Origin: Eggerthella lenta DSM 2243
GTDB taxonomy: Bacteria > Actinomycetota > Coriobacteriia > Coriobacteriales > Eggerthellaceae
Assembly: GCF_000024265.1 (NCBI RefSeq)
Contig: NC_013204.1
Coordinates: forward strand, 3,399,001 to 3,463,000
DNA: 64,000 bases
Direction: 5' to 3'
Below the pieces are notes generated by a model that was not told the DNA's origin, did not search any database, and worked only from the letters and a program-made list of their open reading frames with translations. The number at the start of each line of letters is the position of its first letter. The first letter of the stretch is position 1. Of the stretch, positions 23,001 through 31,208 are shown one piece after another. The position numbers and the translations under genes were made by a program.

Positions 23001-25199
23001 CTATTCCTGGGTCACCAGCTGCAGGTACATGCCCCCGCGCTCGCACAGCTCTTCGTGAGTGCCGCGCTCCACCACGCGGCCCTTGTCCAATACCACGATC
23101 TCGTCGCAGTCTCGCACGGTGGACAGGCGATGCGCCACCACGATGCAGGTGATGCCGCGCTTGCGCACCGCGCTCATGACCTCCTGCTCGGTCTTGGCAT
23201 CGAGCGCGCTGGTCGCCTCGTCCATGATGAGCACGGTGGGATCCTGCGCCAGCACGCGAGCGATTTCCAAGCGCTGCCTCTGTCCGCCGGACAGGTCGCG
23301 CCCGCCTTCGGACAACACGGCGTTATAGCCGCCGTCGCGCTGCATGATGACCTCGTGGATGCCGGCATCGCGCGCGGCAAGGATCACCTCGTAGTCCTCG
23401 ATGGAGGTGTCCCACAGGCGGATGTTGTTGGCGATGGTATCGTTGAACAACACGATGTCCTGGTCGACCACAGCCACCGACCCGGTCAGCACCTCGCGCG
23501 GCACCTCGTCCATGGGCGAGCCATCGAAGCTCACCGTACCCGACCAAGGGCGAAACAAGCCGCTGACCAGCTTGGCAAGCGTGGACTTGCCGCACCCCGA
23601 AGGGCCTACGAAGGCCACGCTACGTCCGGATTCCACATCAAGGTCGAAATCCTTGATCAGGGGTTCTTCCAACCTCGAGTATCCGAAGGTCACGCCCTCC
23701 ATATGCACGGCGCCCTTGAGCTTCTCGCACGATGCGGCGCGGTCGAGCGGAGCCTGGGAGAACGCCGGATCATCCGGATAGCGCATGACGTCCTCGATGC
23801 GCTCCATGTCGGTGCGCATCTCCTGCAGCGTCTGCATGACGGACGTCAACGTGGAAGCGGGAGCCATGAACTGCGACAGGTAGCCTTGGAACGCCAGGAT
23901 CATGCCCACGGTGAACTGGCCTTGCAGCACCAAGTACACGCCCGTCATGAGCACGGCGGTGTTGGTCACCTGCATGACCAGCTGGGGCACCAGCCCCAGT
24001 CGCTGCCCCAAGCGCGCGAAGCGGACCTGTTGCGTGTTGAAACCTGCCTGGAAGCCGGCCCAACGCTCGAAATAGCCGCCCTCCGCGCCGGCGGCCTTGA
24101 TGGTCTCCACCATTTCGATGCCGGAAACCGTGGCGGCGGCCAGCTTGCCCGCATCGCGCATCTGCACTCGCGTCACATTCACGCGCTTCGCCGAGATCAA
24201 GCGCGCCATGCCCAGGTTTATCACCACCGACGCTATGCCGATGGCGGCCAACAGCGGGCTGTAGGCAACCATCACCACGGCGTACAGCACCAGCAGCACG
24301 AAGTTCAGCAGCAGCGGCGCCAACTGCTTCACCAGCGATGCGGCGATGGTGGTGTTGGTGGCCGCACGAGCCGATAGGTCGCCGGCCATGCGCTGCGAGA
24401 AGAACTCCATGGGCAGGTGCAGAACCTTCCACATGAACGACGAGTTGGACACTACCGCCATCTTGCCCTCGAGACGTAGCAGGTACATGGCGTTCAGCAC
24501 CTCGACCACGATGCGCACCGCTCCCACGGCTATCAGCAAGGCAATGAAGGGGTACAGCCATTCCGGGTTCTTCCCACCCAGCAGCCGATCCATGAACACT
24601 TGGGAGAGCGCCGGATTGATGATGCCGACGACGGCCGTCACCGCCGCCGTGATGGCCACGAACGCGAGCGCGGCGCGCGAGCCCTGTAGGCGCGGGCCAA
24701 CGAACTCCCATACCGACCGGGGCTTGCCGCTGGGCTGGAAGTCGGGACCCGGCACGAAGCGCAGCATGACGCCCGTGAAGGCGGCATCGAACTCCTCCTC
24801 CGTCACGGTCACCTCGCCGCGTGCCGGATCGTTCAGATGCACCTTGCCTCCCTTGAAACCGCGGCACACCACGAAGTGGCTGAAGTTCCAGTGGACGATG
24901 CAAGGGAACACGCCCTGCGAGCGCAGCGCCTCGGGCTGCATACGGAAACCCGAGGCCTCGAATCCGTAGGCGCGAGCCGCGCGCACCACGTTGGAAGCCT
25001 TGGATCCGTCGCGTGATACGCCGCAGTCCGCGCGCACCTGCTCGAGCGGCACCCATTTACCGTAATAAGCCGCTATCATGGCCAGGCAGGCCGCCCCGCA
25101 TTCGAGCGCTTCCATCTGCATGATAACGGGAACCTTGCCCGCCATCTGGCCAGGCTTGCCTGCAGTGCGAGCGCGGCGCGCTCCCTTACCCGGCAGCAT
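23001..25199 (-). CDS. NHLM-type ABC transporter with C39 bacteriocin-processing peptidase
   Basis: A 732-residue transporter-peptidase. The N-terminal C39 domain has the catalytic Cys in MEALECGAACLAM and His in HWNFSHFVVC, with the Asp in LNDPARG; such domains cut after Gly-Gly in leader peptides. Six membrane helices (about 165-440) and an ATPase domain follow (VGPSGCGKST, SGGQRQR, LIMDEATSALD). The ATG at 25199 overlaps the stop of the upstream secretion-protein gene (TGATG); the longer open frame has no support. It is the only C39 peptidase in the window and the obvious processing enzyme for the GG-leader peptides around it. Confidence 0.92.
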   Translation of the reverse strand: MLPGKGARRARTAGKPGQMAGKVPVIMQMEALECGAACLAMIAAYYGKWVPLEQVRADCGVSRDGSKASNVVRAARAYGFEASGFRMQPEALRSQGVFPCIVHWNFSHFVVCRGFKGGKVHLNDPARGEVTVTEEEFDAAFTGVMLRFVPGPDFQPSGKPRSVWEFVGPRLQGSRAALAFVAITAAVTAVVGIINPALSQVFMDRLLGGKNPEWLYPFIALLIAVGAVRIVVEVLNAMYLLRLEGKMAVVSNSSFMWKVLHLPMEFFSQRMAGDLSARAATNTTIAASLVKQLAPLLLNFVLLVLYAVVMVAYSPLLAAIGIASVVINLGMARLISAKRVNVTRVQMRDAGKLAAATVSGIEMVETIKAAGAEGGYFERWAGFQAGFNTQQVRFARLGQRLGLVPQLVMQVTNTAVLMTGVYLVLQGQFTVGMILAFQGYLSQFMAPASTLTSVMQTLQEMRTDMERIEDVMRYPDDPAFSQAPLDRAASCEKLKGAVHMEGVTFGYSRLEEPLIKDFDLDVESGRSVAFVGPSGCGKSTLAKLVSGLFRPWSGTVSFDGSPMDEVPREVLTGSVAVVDQDIVLFNDTIANNIRLWDTSIEDYEVILAARDAGIHEVIMQRDGGYNAVLSEGGRDLSGGQRQRLEIARVLAQDPTVLIMDEATSALDAKTEQEVMSAVRKRGITCIVVAHRLSTVRDCDEIVVLDKGRVVERGTHEELCERGGMYLQLVTQE

Positions 25200-25708
25200 C
25201 ACGATGCGCCCCCCAGAATCAGGCTGATGGGAGCGAACTCGCTTGTGGCCACATGGGCATCGTACACGCCGTCGGGCAGGTCTATGGTCACGTCGACGGG
25301 AAACATCCAGCTCGTTGCGTTCACCTTGTGCGCTGCGTACTCGTCCAGCTGCGCGGCCAGTGCGTCGGGAGAGAGGGGCGTGGTTCCCACGGACGCTACG
25401 GCGCCTTTGGCGCTGTCGGCGCTCACCGTGTCGCCGACGGCCACCTGACCTACCTCGTCCTCGGCGACGTAGCAGGTCGCGTGGCCGCCTTGCACCACCA
25501 ACGCAGTAGGCATCGTGTCGACCAAGCGCCCGCAGCACGCCCATATGAAGCCGGCCAGCAACAACAGAAGCACGGCGCCCAGCACCATCCACACCCCGGG
25601 ATTCGACACGCGGATGTAGTCGTCGAGCTGCTCGGGCGACTTTGCCCGATCCAGGCTTTCCTGGCGAAAGGGCGAAGCCGCCTTGTCTTTTCCGTCGCGT
25701 GCGCTCAT
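25199..25708 (-). CDS. NHLM-type secretion protein (short HlyD-like adaptor)
   Basis: A 169-residue protein. The N-terminal FRQESLDRAKSPEQLDDYIRV segment and a single membrane helix (VWMVLGAVLLLLLAGFIWACC) match the start of NHLM secretion (membrane-fusion) proteins; the rest is a short beta-rich periplasm-like domain (VVQGGHATCYVAEDEVGQVAVGD). It is shorter than typical HlyD adaptors, lacking the long coiled coil. The start overlaps the stop of the upstream peptide gene (ATGA) and its stop overlaps the C39 transporter start, so the three are translationally coupled. Confidence 0.82.
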   Translation of the reverse strand: MSARDGKDKAASPFRQESLDRAKSPEQLDDYIRVSNPGVWMVLGAVLLLLLAGFIWACCGRLVDTMPTALVVQGGHATCYVAEDEVGQVAVGDTVSADSAKGAVASVGTTPLSPDALAAQLDEYAAHKVNATSWMFPVDVTIDLPDGVYDAHVATSEFAPISLILGGAS

Positions 25709-25992
25709 CGTGAACCTCCCGTTTCGGTCAAACCGTCGAAGCCGGGCAGAACGATGGGAAGCTCGACTCCTTCGCAGCCGGCCGCAACTTCATCCAGTTC
25801 GTCAAGCGCAAGCTCGCCTTCGCCCAGCGCCCCCCAGGCGCTCTGCGCCGCTGCGTCGTTCACCCACAGGCCTTCCTGCTCTATAAGGCTCTTGAAGTCG
25901 TCAAACGACATGCCCCCCGCCGCATGGCGGGCGGCATCCATCGCAGCCTCGTCACGGTCGGAACGAGGGCTCTTCGCATCGGGTTCGACCAT
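25705..25992 (-). CDS. Precursor-like peptide, first gene of exporter operon
   Basis: A 95-residue acidic protein with a helical N-terminus including MSFDDFKSLIEQEGLWVND and a segment LALDELDEVAAG (about residues 61-72) resembling the double-glycine leader end of neighbouring peptides. The predicted product would be about 23 residues starting CEGVELP, with a single Cys. It overlaps the secretion-protein gene by ATGA. It may be a substrate or a dedicated exporter accessory; the first is favoured because of the leader-like end. Confidence 0.6.
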   Translation of the reverse strand: MVEPDAKSPRSDRDEAAMDAARHAAGGMSFDDFKSLIEQEGLWVNDAAAQSAWGALGEGELALDELDEVAAGCEGVELPIVLPGFDGLTETGGSR

Positions 25993-26105
25993 CGTCGCTC
26001 CTTGCTCGCGCGGTCAAAAGAAACGGTTCCCCTTTTTCGGGCATCGCTGCGCATCGTGAACGGATGAAGCGCGGGCGACGCTCTTTTTCGTCAACCGACA
26101 ACGAT

Positions 26106-26170
26106 GGGGTACGAACACGCGACTGACAACGCCCCACGAACGAACGACCACTTTCAACGAACGAACGACC
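26106..26170 (-). promoter_or_regulatory. Promoter with paired LytTR-like boxes (P4), exporter operon
   Basis: On the minus strand GGTCGTTCGTTCGT occurs twice, at 26157-26170 and 26136-26149, exactly 21 bp apart. The expected -10 position (26106-26111) reads TACCCC, a weak match, suggesting activator dependence. The stretch 26171-26362 has no credible gene. Confidence 0.6.
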
Positions 26171-26362
26171 AAGGACGGTTGCTCGTTCGAGAGAAGCGCT
26201 TAAAACCGCGCATTTTCATCGGATCAATACCGACCATCTCCTCAACGCCCAGATCACGCGCCCGTGCCGCCCATCGCCGCTTACGGGTTTCGCAAGCGGC
26301 GACGGGCGGCGGTTCTTCAAGAACCCCCGCCCAAGCTAATGCAGCCGCAGTCGCGTCCGCGC

Positions 26363-26728
26363 CTAGCCGACCTCCCCCATAAAGCGGCAGATGGAAGTGA
26401 TCTCGCAGACCTCGCCGGTATCCCTCCGAATTCCCGTTCCCGTGGTCGGGCATTCGCACACCGCCCCGCGGTCGTTAACCAAGCCCAAACCGGTGTACTG
26501 GCAGCAGCAGGCTTCGCCTCCGGCGACGGCGCCCAGCTCGTCTTCATCGAGTTCCGCCGATGAGGGGGCGAAGTCCTCGGCCGACAAGTCGAAGCCGGCT
26601 TTCCGTGCGATTGCAGCCGCCTGTTCTGCATTCTCTTCGGCAGACAGGCCTTCAAGCGCTTTCAGCTCGTCTTTGATCGACTCGTCCTCGCTCGCCTTCT
26701 TCAGAAAGTCTTTCAATTGCTCGTTCAT
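26363..26728 (-). CDS. Nif11-like-leader precursor peptide, CCC-core class
   Basis: A 121-residue protein. Residues 1-70 resemble a Nif11-type nitrile-hydratase-related leader (MNEQLKDFLKKASED ... AAAIARKAGFDLSAEDF ... LDEDELGAVAGG). The 50-residue core begins EACCCQYTGLGL and has seven or so Cys with repeated TG(L)G and CECP motifs. It is a close paralogue of the peptide at 28953. The ATG at 26728 follows GGAGAGG. It is the second gene behind promoter P5, after the 26763 peptide. A RiPP precursor is inferred; which enzyme modifies it is unknown. Confidence 0.75.
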   Translation of the reverse strand: MNEQLKDFLKKASEDESIKDELKALEGLSAEENAEQAAAIARKAGFDLSAEDFAPSSAELDEDELGAVAGGEACCCQYTGLGLVNDRGAVCECPTTGTGIRRDTGEVCEITSICRFMGEVG

Positions 26729-26762
26729 GCGCAATCCTCTCCGTTTCTTCGGTTTGCTGGTT

Positions 26763-27068
26763 TTACAGCGTTACCACGCAATAGTAATTCGGCCAATCGA
26801 ACTGACCGTACTTGCAGGTGGCGCAACACTTCGTCTCCGATGCCTGGAAGTCGCACACGTCAGACGGGGACACGACATGATAGGCCCCGCCGACGGTCGC
26901 ATCCAGCTGTTGCTCGGTGAGCTCGCCTTCCGCGGTTCTCACCGCCATGAAAGCTGCCTCTTTTTCGGGACTCAACTCAAGGCCGAGCTCGGCGCTGACC
27001 TCGCGAAGCTCCTCAATCGTCTGGATGCGCGCGGCGCGCTCCATCATCTCTTGCTCGGTAGCCGCCAT
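26763..27068 (-). CDS. Precursor peptide, four-Cys core class (leader shared with 31209 peptide)
   Basis: A 101-residue protein with leader MAATEQEMMERAARIQTIEEL ... LDATVGG (to about residue 61) and a 40-residue core. The core contains C-x8-CC-x2-C-x7-P-x3-C (CCATCKYGQFDWPNYYC), shared in spacing with the peptides at 29334, 31209 and, loosely, 28408. The first 21 leader residues are nearly identical to those of the 31209 peptide although the cores differ. It is first behind promoter P5. Probably a RiPP precursor exported by the NHLM set. Confidence 0.75.
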   Translation of the reverse strand: MAATEQEMMERAARIQTIEELREVSAELGLELSPEKEAAFMAVRTAEGELTEQQLDATVGGAYHVVSPSDVCDFQASETKCCATCKYGQFDWPNYYCVVTL

Positions 27069-27121
27069 AGCAGCTCCCCCTTCCTGTTCCGTCCGTCCTT
27101 CTTGGACGATGCCTGCCGATA

Positions 27122-27190
27122 AGTGTAGGAATCGCCGGCCTTCGCACGCAAGGCGTCGCGAACGAACGACCTATTCAACCGCACGAAAAG
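27122..27190 (-). promoter_or_regulatory. Promoter with paired LytTR-like boxes (P5)
   Basis: On the minus strand CTTTTCGTGCG (27180-27190) and GGTCGTTCGTTCG (27159-27171) have cores 21 bp apart; TACACT at 27122-27127 is 33 nt after the TCGTT. It drives the peptide pair 26763/26363. Confidence 0.65.
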
Positions 27191-27228
27191 CCTGTTGCGC
27201 AGTGCGCAGCGGTAGGCAAAGGGAACGC

Positions 27229-27302
27229 TCGTTTCGTTTGAAGGGGCGTTCGTTTCGACCTCGTTTGGCATCGACGAGCCGTCTGCGGCTTTCTTCTATA
27301 CT
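27229..27302 (+). promoter_or_regulatory. Promoter with three LytTR-like boxes (P6), regulator gene
   Basis: TCGTTT occurs at 27229, 27250 and 27261: 21 bp and then 11 bp apart (two turns, one turn). TATACT (27297-27302) lies 31 nt after the last TCGTT. This arrangement in front of the LytTR regulator predicts autoregulation. P5 and P6 are back to back. Confidence 0.65.
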
Positions 27303-27356
27303 GCGGGGAAGGCGCTCGTCGCCTTCATCCTTTTCTGCATTTCTGAAAGGTTGCCA

Positions 27357-27431
27357 GTGAAGAAGGCCGTGTTGCATACTTCGTTCTCGCGCCGTTCGGC
27401 GCATGTCTCCAGGAGAACATACCGTGATTAG
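27357..27431 (+). CDS. Short upstream ORF overlapping the LytTR regulator start
   Basis: A 24-codon frame starting GTG AAG AAG, preceded by GAAAGG at good spacing and ending TAG at 27429-27431, so that it overlaps the regulator's GTG (27424). The product (VKKAVLHTSFSRRS...) is basic and unlike any known family. A leader ORF for translational coupling or attenuation of the regulator is inferred; it could also be chance. Confidence 0.35.
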   Translation: MKKAVLHTSFSRRSAHVSRRTYRD

Positions 27432-28275
27432 CGAGAGCAGCAGGCATGTTCGGGGCGAGGCTCCCGTGGACGGTCCTGCTTCTCATCCCCTGATGGACGA
27501 GACGATTTCGCTGACGCGCGAGTTCGTCCATCGGTACTGGAACGGCGGGACAAGCTGGTGCGCCGCCCGCCTTTCCGATGATTTCGCATGGATGGGGGCA
27601 CAGGACGACCAGCCCGACTCATCAAGCGATTCGTTTCGCCGGCAGATGGAGCAGATCGCAATCGAACGACCCCGCGTGGTTCTTATGTGCGAGCAGTACC
27701 TGCCCGTTGCCGCCCAGGAGACCCTGTGCATCGTGGCAGGGAGCTACCTGGTTTTCGGCGACCCGGCATCCGGCCGACTTGCCGCACAGGAACAGCGCTT
27801 CACGTTCGTGTGGAAGCGCGACGAAAACGACGACTCCCTGAAAATCTGCTATTGCCATGTATCGCATCCGCTGCCTCCTGCACCAGATAGCGAGCCGCTT
27901 TCCGTGAGCGTGAGCAAGCAGGCATACCTGTACCTCAAAGCCGTCCTGATGCGCCAACGCCAAGACGAGGCCGTTACCGTGCGCGACGTAGACGGCACTT
28001 CATGGCGCATCAAGCCCGATGAGATCGTGTGCGTGGAGGCGCGAAAGCAGCGCACCGTGCTTCATTGCGAGAAGACGGACGTAACGGTGCACGGCTGCAT
28101 GGGAAACGTGCTGGAGCAACTTGGATTGGACATGATGTACGTGCATCGTAGCTTCGCTATCAGTCCGCGCCATGTCGCGAGCCTGGAGAAACGCGATCTG
28201 GTGATGGACAACGGGCTTGTCATCGAGATTCCCACCAAACGCCTATCCCAGGTGAAGAAAGAGCTATTCGGCTAG
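27424..28275 (+). CDS. LytTR-family regulator with NTF2/SnoaL-like N-terminal domain
   Basis: A 283-residue protein. Residues about 25-145 resemble an NTF2/SnoaL-like ligand or dimer domain (LTREFVHRYWNGG, ARLSDDFAWMGA, YLVFGDPASGRL, RFTFVWKRDE); residues about 180-283 are a LytTR DNA-binding domain (IKPDEIVCVEARKQRTVLHC, MYVHRSFAISPRHVASLEK, GLVIEIPTKRLSQVKKEL). There is no receiver domain, so it is not a standard response regulator. The GTG at 27424 has AGGAG upstream; the ATG at 27403 has none. LytTR proteins bind direct repeats about 21-22 bp apart, matching the boxes found before eight units here, including its own promoter. Confidence 0.82.
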   Translation: MISESSRHVRGEAPVDGPASHPLMDETISLTREFVHRYWNGGTSWCAARLSDDFAWMGAQDDQPDSSSDSFRRQMEQIAIERPRVVLMCEQYLPVAAQETLCIVAGSYLVFGDPASGRLAAQEQRFTFVWKRDENDDSLKICYCHVSHPLPPAPDSEPLSVSVSKQAYLYLKAVLMRQRQDEAVTVRDVDGTSWRIKPDEIVCVEARKQRTVLHCEKTDVTVHGCMGNVLEQLGLDMMYVHRSFAISPRHVASLEKRDLVMDNGLVIEIPTKRLSQVKKELFG

Positions 28276-28286
28276 CAACAAGGGTT

Positions 28287-28352
28287 TTCGTTGCGCGCGA
28301 GCGGTCTTTCGTTCGCAAGGAGTTGCGGACGGACGCCGTCGCTTCGTATGCT
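28287..28352 (+). promoter_or_regulatory. Promoter with paired LytTR-like boxes (P7)
   Basis: TTCGTT at 28287 and at 28308 are exactly 21 bp apart; TATGCT (28347-28352) follows 33 nt after the second. It lies between the regulator stop and the 28408 peptide. Confidence 0.6.
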
Positions 28353-28407
28353 AGGCGTCGCAAGCTGCTTTCAAGCAGGCGGTTCAGAAAGAGAAAGAAG
28401 GCCCGCC

Positions 28408-28683
28408 ATGGCAACTGGCAAAGAAACCAGCACAACGGCAGAAGAAGCTGCGGAAAAGCTCGCCGATCAGGAATTAGATGCAACCGGAGGAGGGCCAGGG
28501 ATCCCTCTTGACCGCATAATAAACCCCAATCGCTACCATTTCGGATGCGGATTATGGGTTCCCAACCCCGGACACGAGTATGACGAAAGGCACTATTGCA
28601 TTCATTGCCGCTTCTTCTTGGACACCGGCCCGCACTCTTTCGATTGCGTAAGAACATCGTCCCCTTGGGATTGGGACGGCTAG
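28408..28683 (+). CDS. Double-glycine-leader precursor peptide, variant four-Cys core
   Basis: A 91-residue peptide with leader ending KLADQELDATGGG (about residues 17-29). The 62-residue core has C-x16-C-x2-C-x7-P-x4-C (YCIHCRFFLDTGPHSFDC), the same order of Cys and Pro as the 26763, 29334 and 31209 cores. The ATG at 28408 follows AGAAAGAAGG; longer in-frame starts have no RBS. It is transcribed alone from P7. It is convergent with the 28953 peptide; the 269 bp between hold no convincing gene. Confidence 0.7.
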   Translation: MATGKETSTTAEEAAEKLADQELDATGGGPGIPLDRIINPNRYHFGCGLWVPNPGHEYDERHYCIHCRFFLDTGPHSFDCVRTSSPWDWDG

Positions 28684-28952
28684 GGGAGGGGATCTTCCGT
28701 TCGCGGAATTCAGCATCTAAGCTTGGAAAAGACGACTGAAAATCGTTCAGAACCCTCCATCTCCGCCAAGCACTGCGATGTGGCGGCAGGGCTCACATGC
28801 AACGCGCTGCTGAATACGGCGGGGAAATGCGAAGGGCTGAGCCGACAGAGAAAACCGCTCGCTTCGACCCTGCCCTTCGCCAAGAACGCTTTCACCTGCT
28901 TGTTCGCGCGCCTTCCTTTCGCCATCTTCCAGCAAGACCACACGGGGAAGGC

Positions 28953-29321
28953 CTAGCCAACGTCGCCCATCGAGTGGCAGACTCTATCAACGTTGACGAA
29001 CCCGCTTCCGTCGGTCCAGGCTCCTGTCCCCTCTCTTGGGCAATCGCACAGCACAGGGCGATCATCCATCAGGCCCGTACCGGTTTGCCTACAGCAACAG
29101 GCGTAACTTCCTCCTGCCACGACGTTGAGCTCGTCGTCGTCAAGCTCCGTTTCGACAGGAGCGAAGTCCTCGACCGACACATCGAAGCCGGCTTCCCGGG
29201 CGATGGCTGCCGCGCGCTCGGCACGCTCCTCTTCGGGCAGGCCGGCGAGGGCGCCGAGTTCCTCTTTGAGCGGCCCGTCCTCGCTCGCCTTCTTCAAAAA
29301 GCCTTTCAATTGCTCGTTCAT
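28953..29321 (-). CDS. Nif11-like-leader precursor peptide, CCC-core class
   Basis: A 122-residue protein, paralogue of the 26363 peptide. The leader (MNEQLKGFLKKASED ... AAAIAREAGFDVSVEDF ... LDDDELNVVAGG) is Nif11-like and ends near residue 71; the core begins SYACCCRQTGTGL and contains CDCP and two further Cys plus GTG repeats. Starts 12 bp after the 29334 peptide and is last in the operon 31209 peptide - radical SAM - 29334 - 28953. The radical SAM enzyme is the likely modifier, by operon linkage. Confidence 0.78.
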   Translation of the reverse strand: MNEQLKGFLKKASEDGPLKEELGALAGLPEEERAERAAAIAREAGFDVSVEDFAPVETELDDDELNVVAGGSYACCCRQTGTGLMDDRPVLCDCPREGTGAWTDGSGFVNVDRVCHSMGDVG

Positions 29322-29333
29322 GCGCGCTCCTCT

Positions 29334-29726
29334 CTATTGAAGGTTTCCGTTGGACTGCAAAGGCATGACTTCGGCAGGCTTCGGCCCGCCTTCGTTTTTA
29401 TCTAAAAAGCAGTAGAGATTTGGGTACGAAAAACGGCTATACGCGCAGGAGGCGCAGCAAAGCGTGTTATCTTGTTGGTAATTGCACTTGAAGAGTGGGG
29501 ACACGATTACGGAGCCGCCGGACACGGCAGCAAGCTCGCTCTCGTCGAGCTCCGTTTCGGCGGGGTCGAGATCCTCGACCGCCACCTCGAAACCGGCCTC
29601 GCACGCGATGGCGGCCATTCTCGCCGCGACTTCGTCTTCCGGCAGACCAGCGAGGGCCTCCAGCTTGACCCGCAGGCCCTCGTCCTCGCTGACCTTCGCC
29701 ATGAATTCCTTCATGTCCTGCTTCAT
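29334..29726 (-). CDS. Nif11-like-leader precursor peptide, four-Cys core class
   Basis: A 130-residue protein. The leader (MKQDMKEFMAKVSEDEGLRV ... AAIACEAGFEVAVEDL ... LDESELAAVSGG) is Nif11-like; the core has C-x8-CC-x2-C-x7-P-x3-C (CCASCAYSRFSYPNLYC). The ATG at 29726 overlaps the radical SAM stop codon (ATGA), indicating tight coupling of enzyme and substrate; a good GAAAGGAG precedes it. Longer starts fall inside the radical SAM gene and are rejected. Confidence 0.8.
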   Translation of the reverse strand: MKQDMKEFMAKVSEDEGLRVKLEALAGLPEDEVAARMAAIACEAGFEVAVEDLDPAETELDESELAAVSGGSVIVSPLFKCNYQQDNTLCCASCAYSRFSYPNLYCFLDKNEGGPKPAEVMPLQSNGNLQ

Positions 29727-31150
29727 TCGTTCTCCTTTCTCTCGGCGATCCTCGCCTGGGCTTTTTCTACCGCCTCGCGGATGCGGGGCGCGTAGCCGCC
29801 TTTCAGGATGAGGCACTGGGCGCGATCGGGCGACAGTATGTCGTCAGGGGCGGTGAACAGCGCGCTCGCGCGGCACCCGCCAGCGCATGCGCCGCGGTGC
29901 TCGCACTGGGCGCACTCGGGGTTGTGCTCCCACAGCGCGCTCACGCGCGTATCGATGAGCGAGAGGTACTCCGAGTCGGACAGACCCTGCCTCAAGCCGA
30001 TCTCGGTGGCCAGCGGGTACCTTTCCTGCATCGGCATGGACGACAGCGCCATGCACGGCAGCATCCGCGCCTCCGGGGACAGGTAGAGCGTCTGGCGCGC
30101 GTGGCCGCACGTCACCTGCGACGCGCACGCGGCGGGGTCGCGCTCCTCCGGATGCTTCCCTATGTTGGGGATGGTCCAATCCCCGCTGCCCGGACGCCCC
30201 ATGAAGAAGCCGCCCAGATGCAGGCCCAGAGGCGCGCCGTCCTCGTAGAAGCAGGGGATGTAGTCCAGGTAGACCTCGAAGGTCTCCTCCAAGGTGAGCG
30301 ACCTGTCCTCGCCCAGGCGCTCCCACGTGTCGGTGTCCGCCACGGGATTGACCTTCAAGCTCTCGCAATGGTGCGCCGCCAGCGTGCTGACGCTCTCCCG
30401 CAGCAGGTGCTTGTTGCCCTGGTGCAGGCACATCTCGGCTCCGGTGGGAAAACCCCGCTCGTGGCAGAGGTCGAACGCCGCCAGCACCGCGTCGCCCGCG
30501 CCGGGGACGCCGCGCATCCAGTCGTGCCAGCCCTGCGTGCCGTCGTAGCTCATGTTGAACTCGGGGCGAATCCCGCGCTCCTCCAGCTGGTCGAGCAGCT
30601 TCTCGTCCACCAGCTTGCCGTTCGTGTAGATCTGCGCGATCCGTATGCGGTAGGACAAAAGCGCGTCCACCAGCTCCATGAAATCGCGGCGCACCAGCGG
30701 CTCGCCGCCGGTCAGCGACACCTCCAGGATGCCGCAGTCGGCGATCTGCCGCGCCAGGTCCATCATGGTGTCGTGATCGATCTCGCCCAGCTTCGCGTCG
30801 GGCGCGGACATGTAGCAGTGGCGGCACCGGTAGTTGCACTTGCCGGTGATCGACCAGTGCGCGGTTCGGACGAAGCGGTTCTGATGGCAGCGGTACTCCT
30901 GGTCGGGCGTGAGGCGCTCTCCCGGCTCGCACGGGCGCACGGCACCCTGCTCCTCCAACTTCTCCACGATGGCGCGCACCTCGTCGCTGATGATGGGCAG
31001 CGACAGGTCTATCTGCCCATCGCACAGCGAAAGCGCCTCGAACGTGCGCGCGTCGACGAAGGTCACGCCGTTGTGCGGCCGCTCGACCACGGCATAGGGC
31101 AGTTTCTCCCAGCCCCGCAGAACCAGATCTTCTCTCAAAAGTCGCTTCAT
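29723..31150 (-). CDS. Radical SAM/SPASM peptide-modifying enzyme
   Basis: A 475-residue enzyme. An N-terminal region (about 1-100) may bind precursors (RiPP recognition element-like, inferred). The radical SAM core has the [4Fe-4S] motif CNYRCRHC (near residue 118) and the SAM-binding LTGGEPLVR. The C-terminal SPASM-type region has Cys in CGHARQ, LPCMAL and CAQCEHRGACAGGC, for auxiliary Fe-S clusters. Such enzymes form thioether or C-C links in ranthipeptides, sactipeptides and similar products. It lies between the 31209 peptide and the 29334 peptide, overlapping the latter. The ATG at 31150 follows AAGGAAG; the frame upstream is untranslated leader. Confidence 0.9.
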   Translation of the reverse strand: MKRLLREDLVLRGWEKLPYAVVERPHNGVTFVDARTFEALSLCDGQIDLSLPIISDEVRAIVEKLEEQGAVRPCEPGERLTPDQEYRCHQNRFVRTAHWSITGKCNYRCRHCYMSAPDAKLGEIDHDTMMDLARQIADCGILEVSLTGGEPLVRRDFMELVDALLSYRIRIAQIYTNGKLVDEKLLDQLEERGIRPEFNMSYDGTQGWHDWMRGVPGAGDAVLAAFDLCHERGFPTGAEMCLHQGNKHLLRESVSTLAAHHCESLKVNPVADTDTWERLGEDRSLTLEETFEVYLDYIPCFYEDGAPLGLHLGGFFMGRPGSGDWTIPNIGKHPEERDPAACASQVTCGHARQTLYLSPEARMLPCMALSSMPMQERYPLATEIGLRQGLSDSEYLSLIDTRVSALWEHNPECAQCEHRGACAGGCRASALFTAPDDILSPDRAQCLILKGGYAPRIREAVEKAQARIAERKENE

Positions 31151-31208
31151 GTCGCTCTTTTCTTCCTTTACATGCGCACGCCGCCTCGGCGACCCTCTCC
31201 CTCCCCGC

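Noticed and set aside
20952-24377. 1141-codon open frame on the plus strand
   Set aside because: It is antisense to two clear ABC transporter genes; His/Arg-rich composition is the usual shadow of high-GC coding DNA.
25200-25592. N-terminal extension of the C39 transporter frame
   Set aside because: Overlaps the secretion-protein gene; the C39 domain begins right after the ATG at 25199.
28723-28956. 77-codon plus-strand frame between convergent peptide genes
   Set aside because: No RBS, no GG motif, and competing frames on the other strand.
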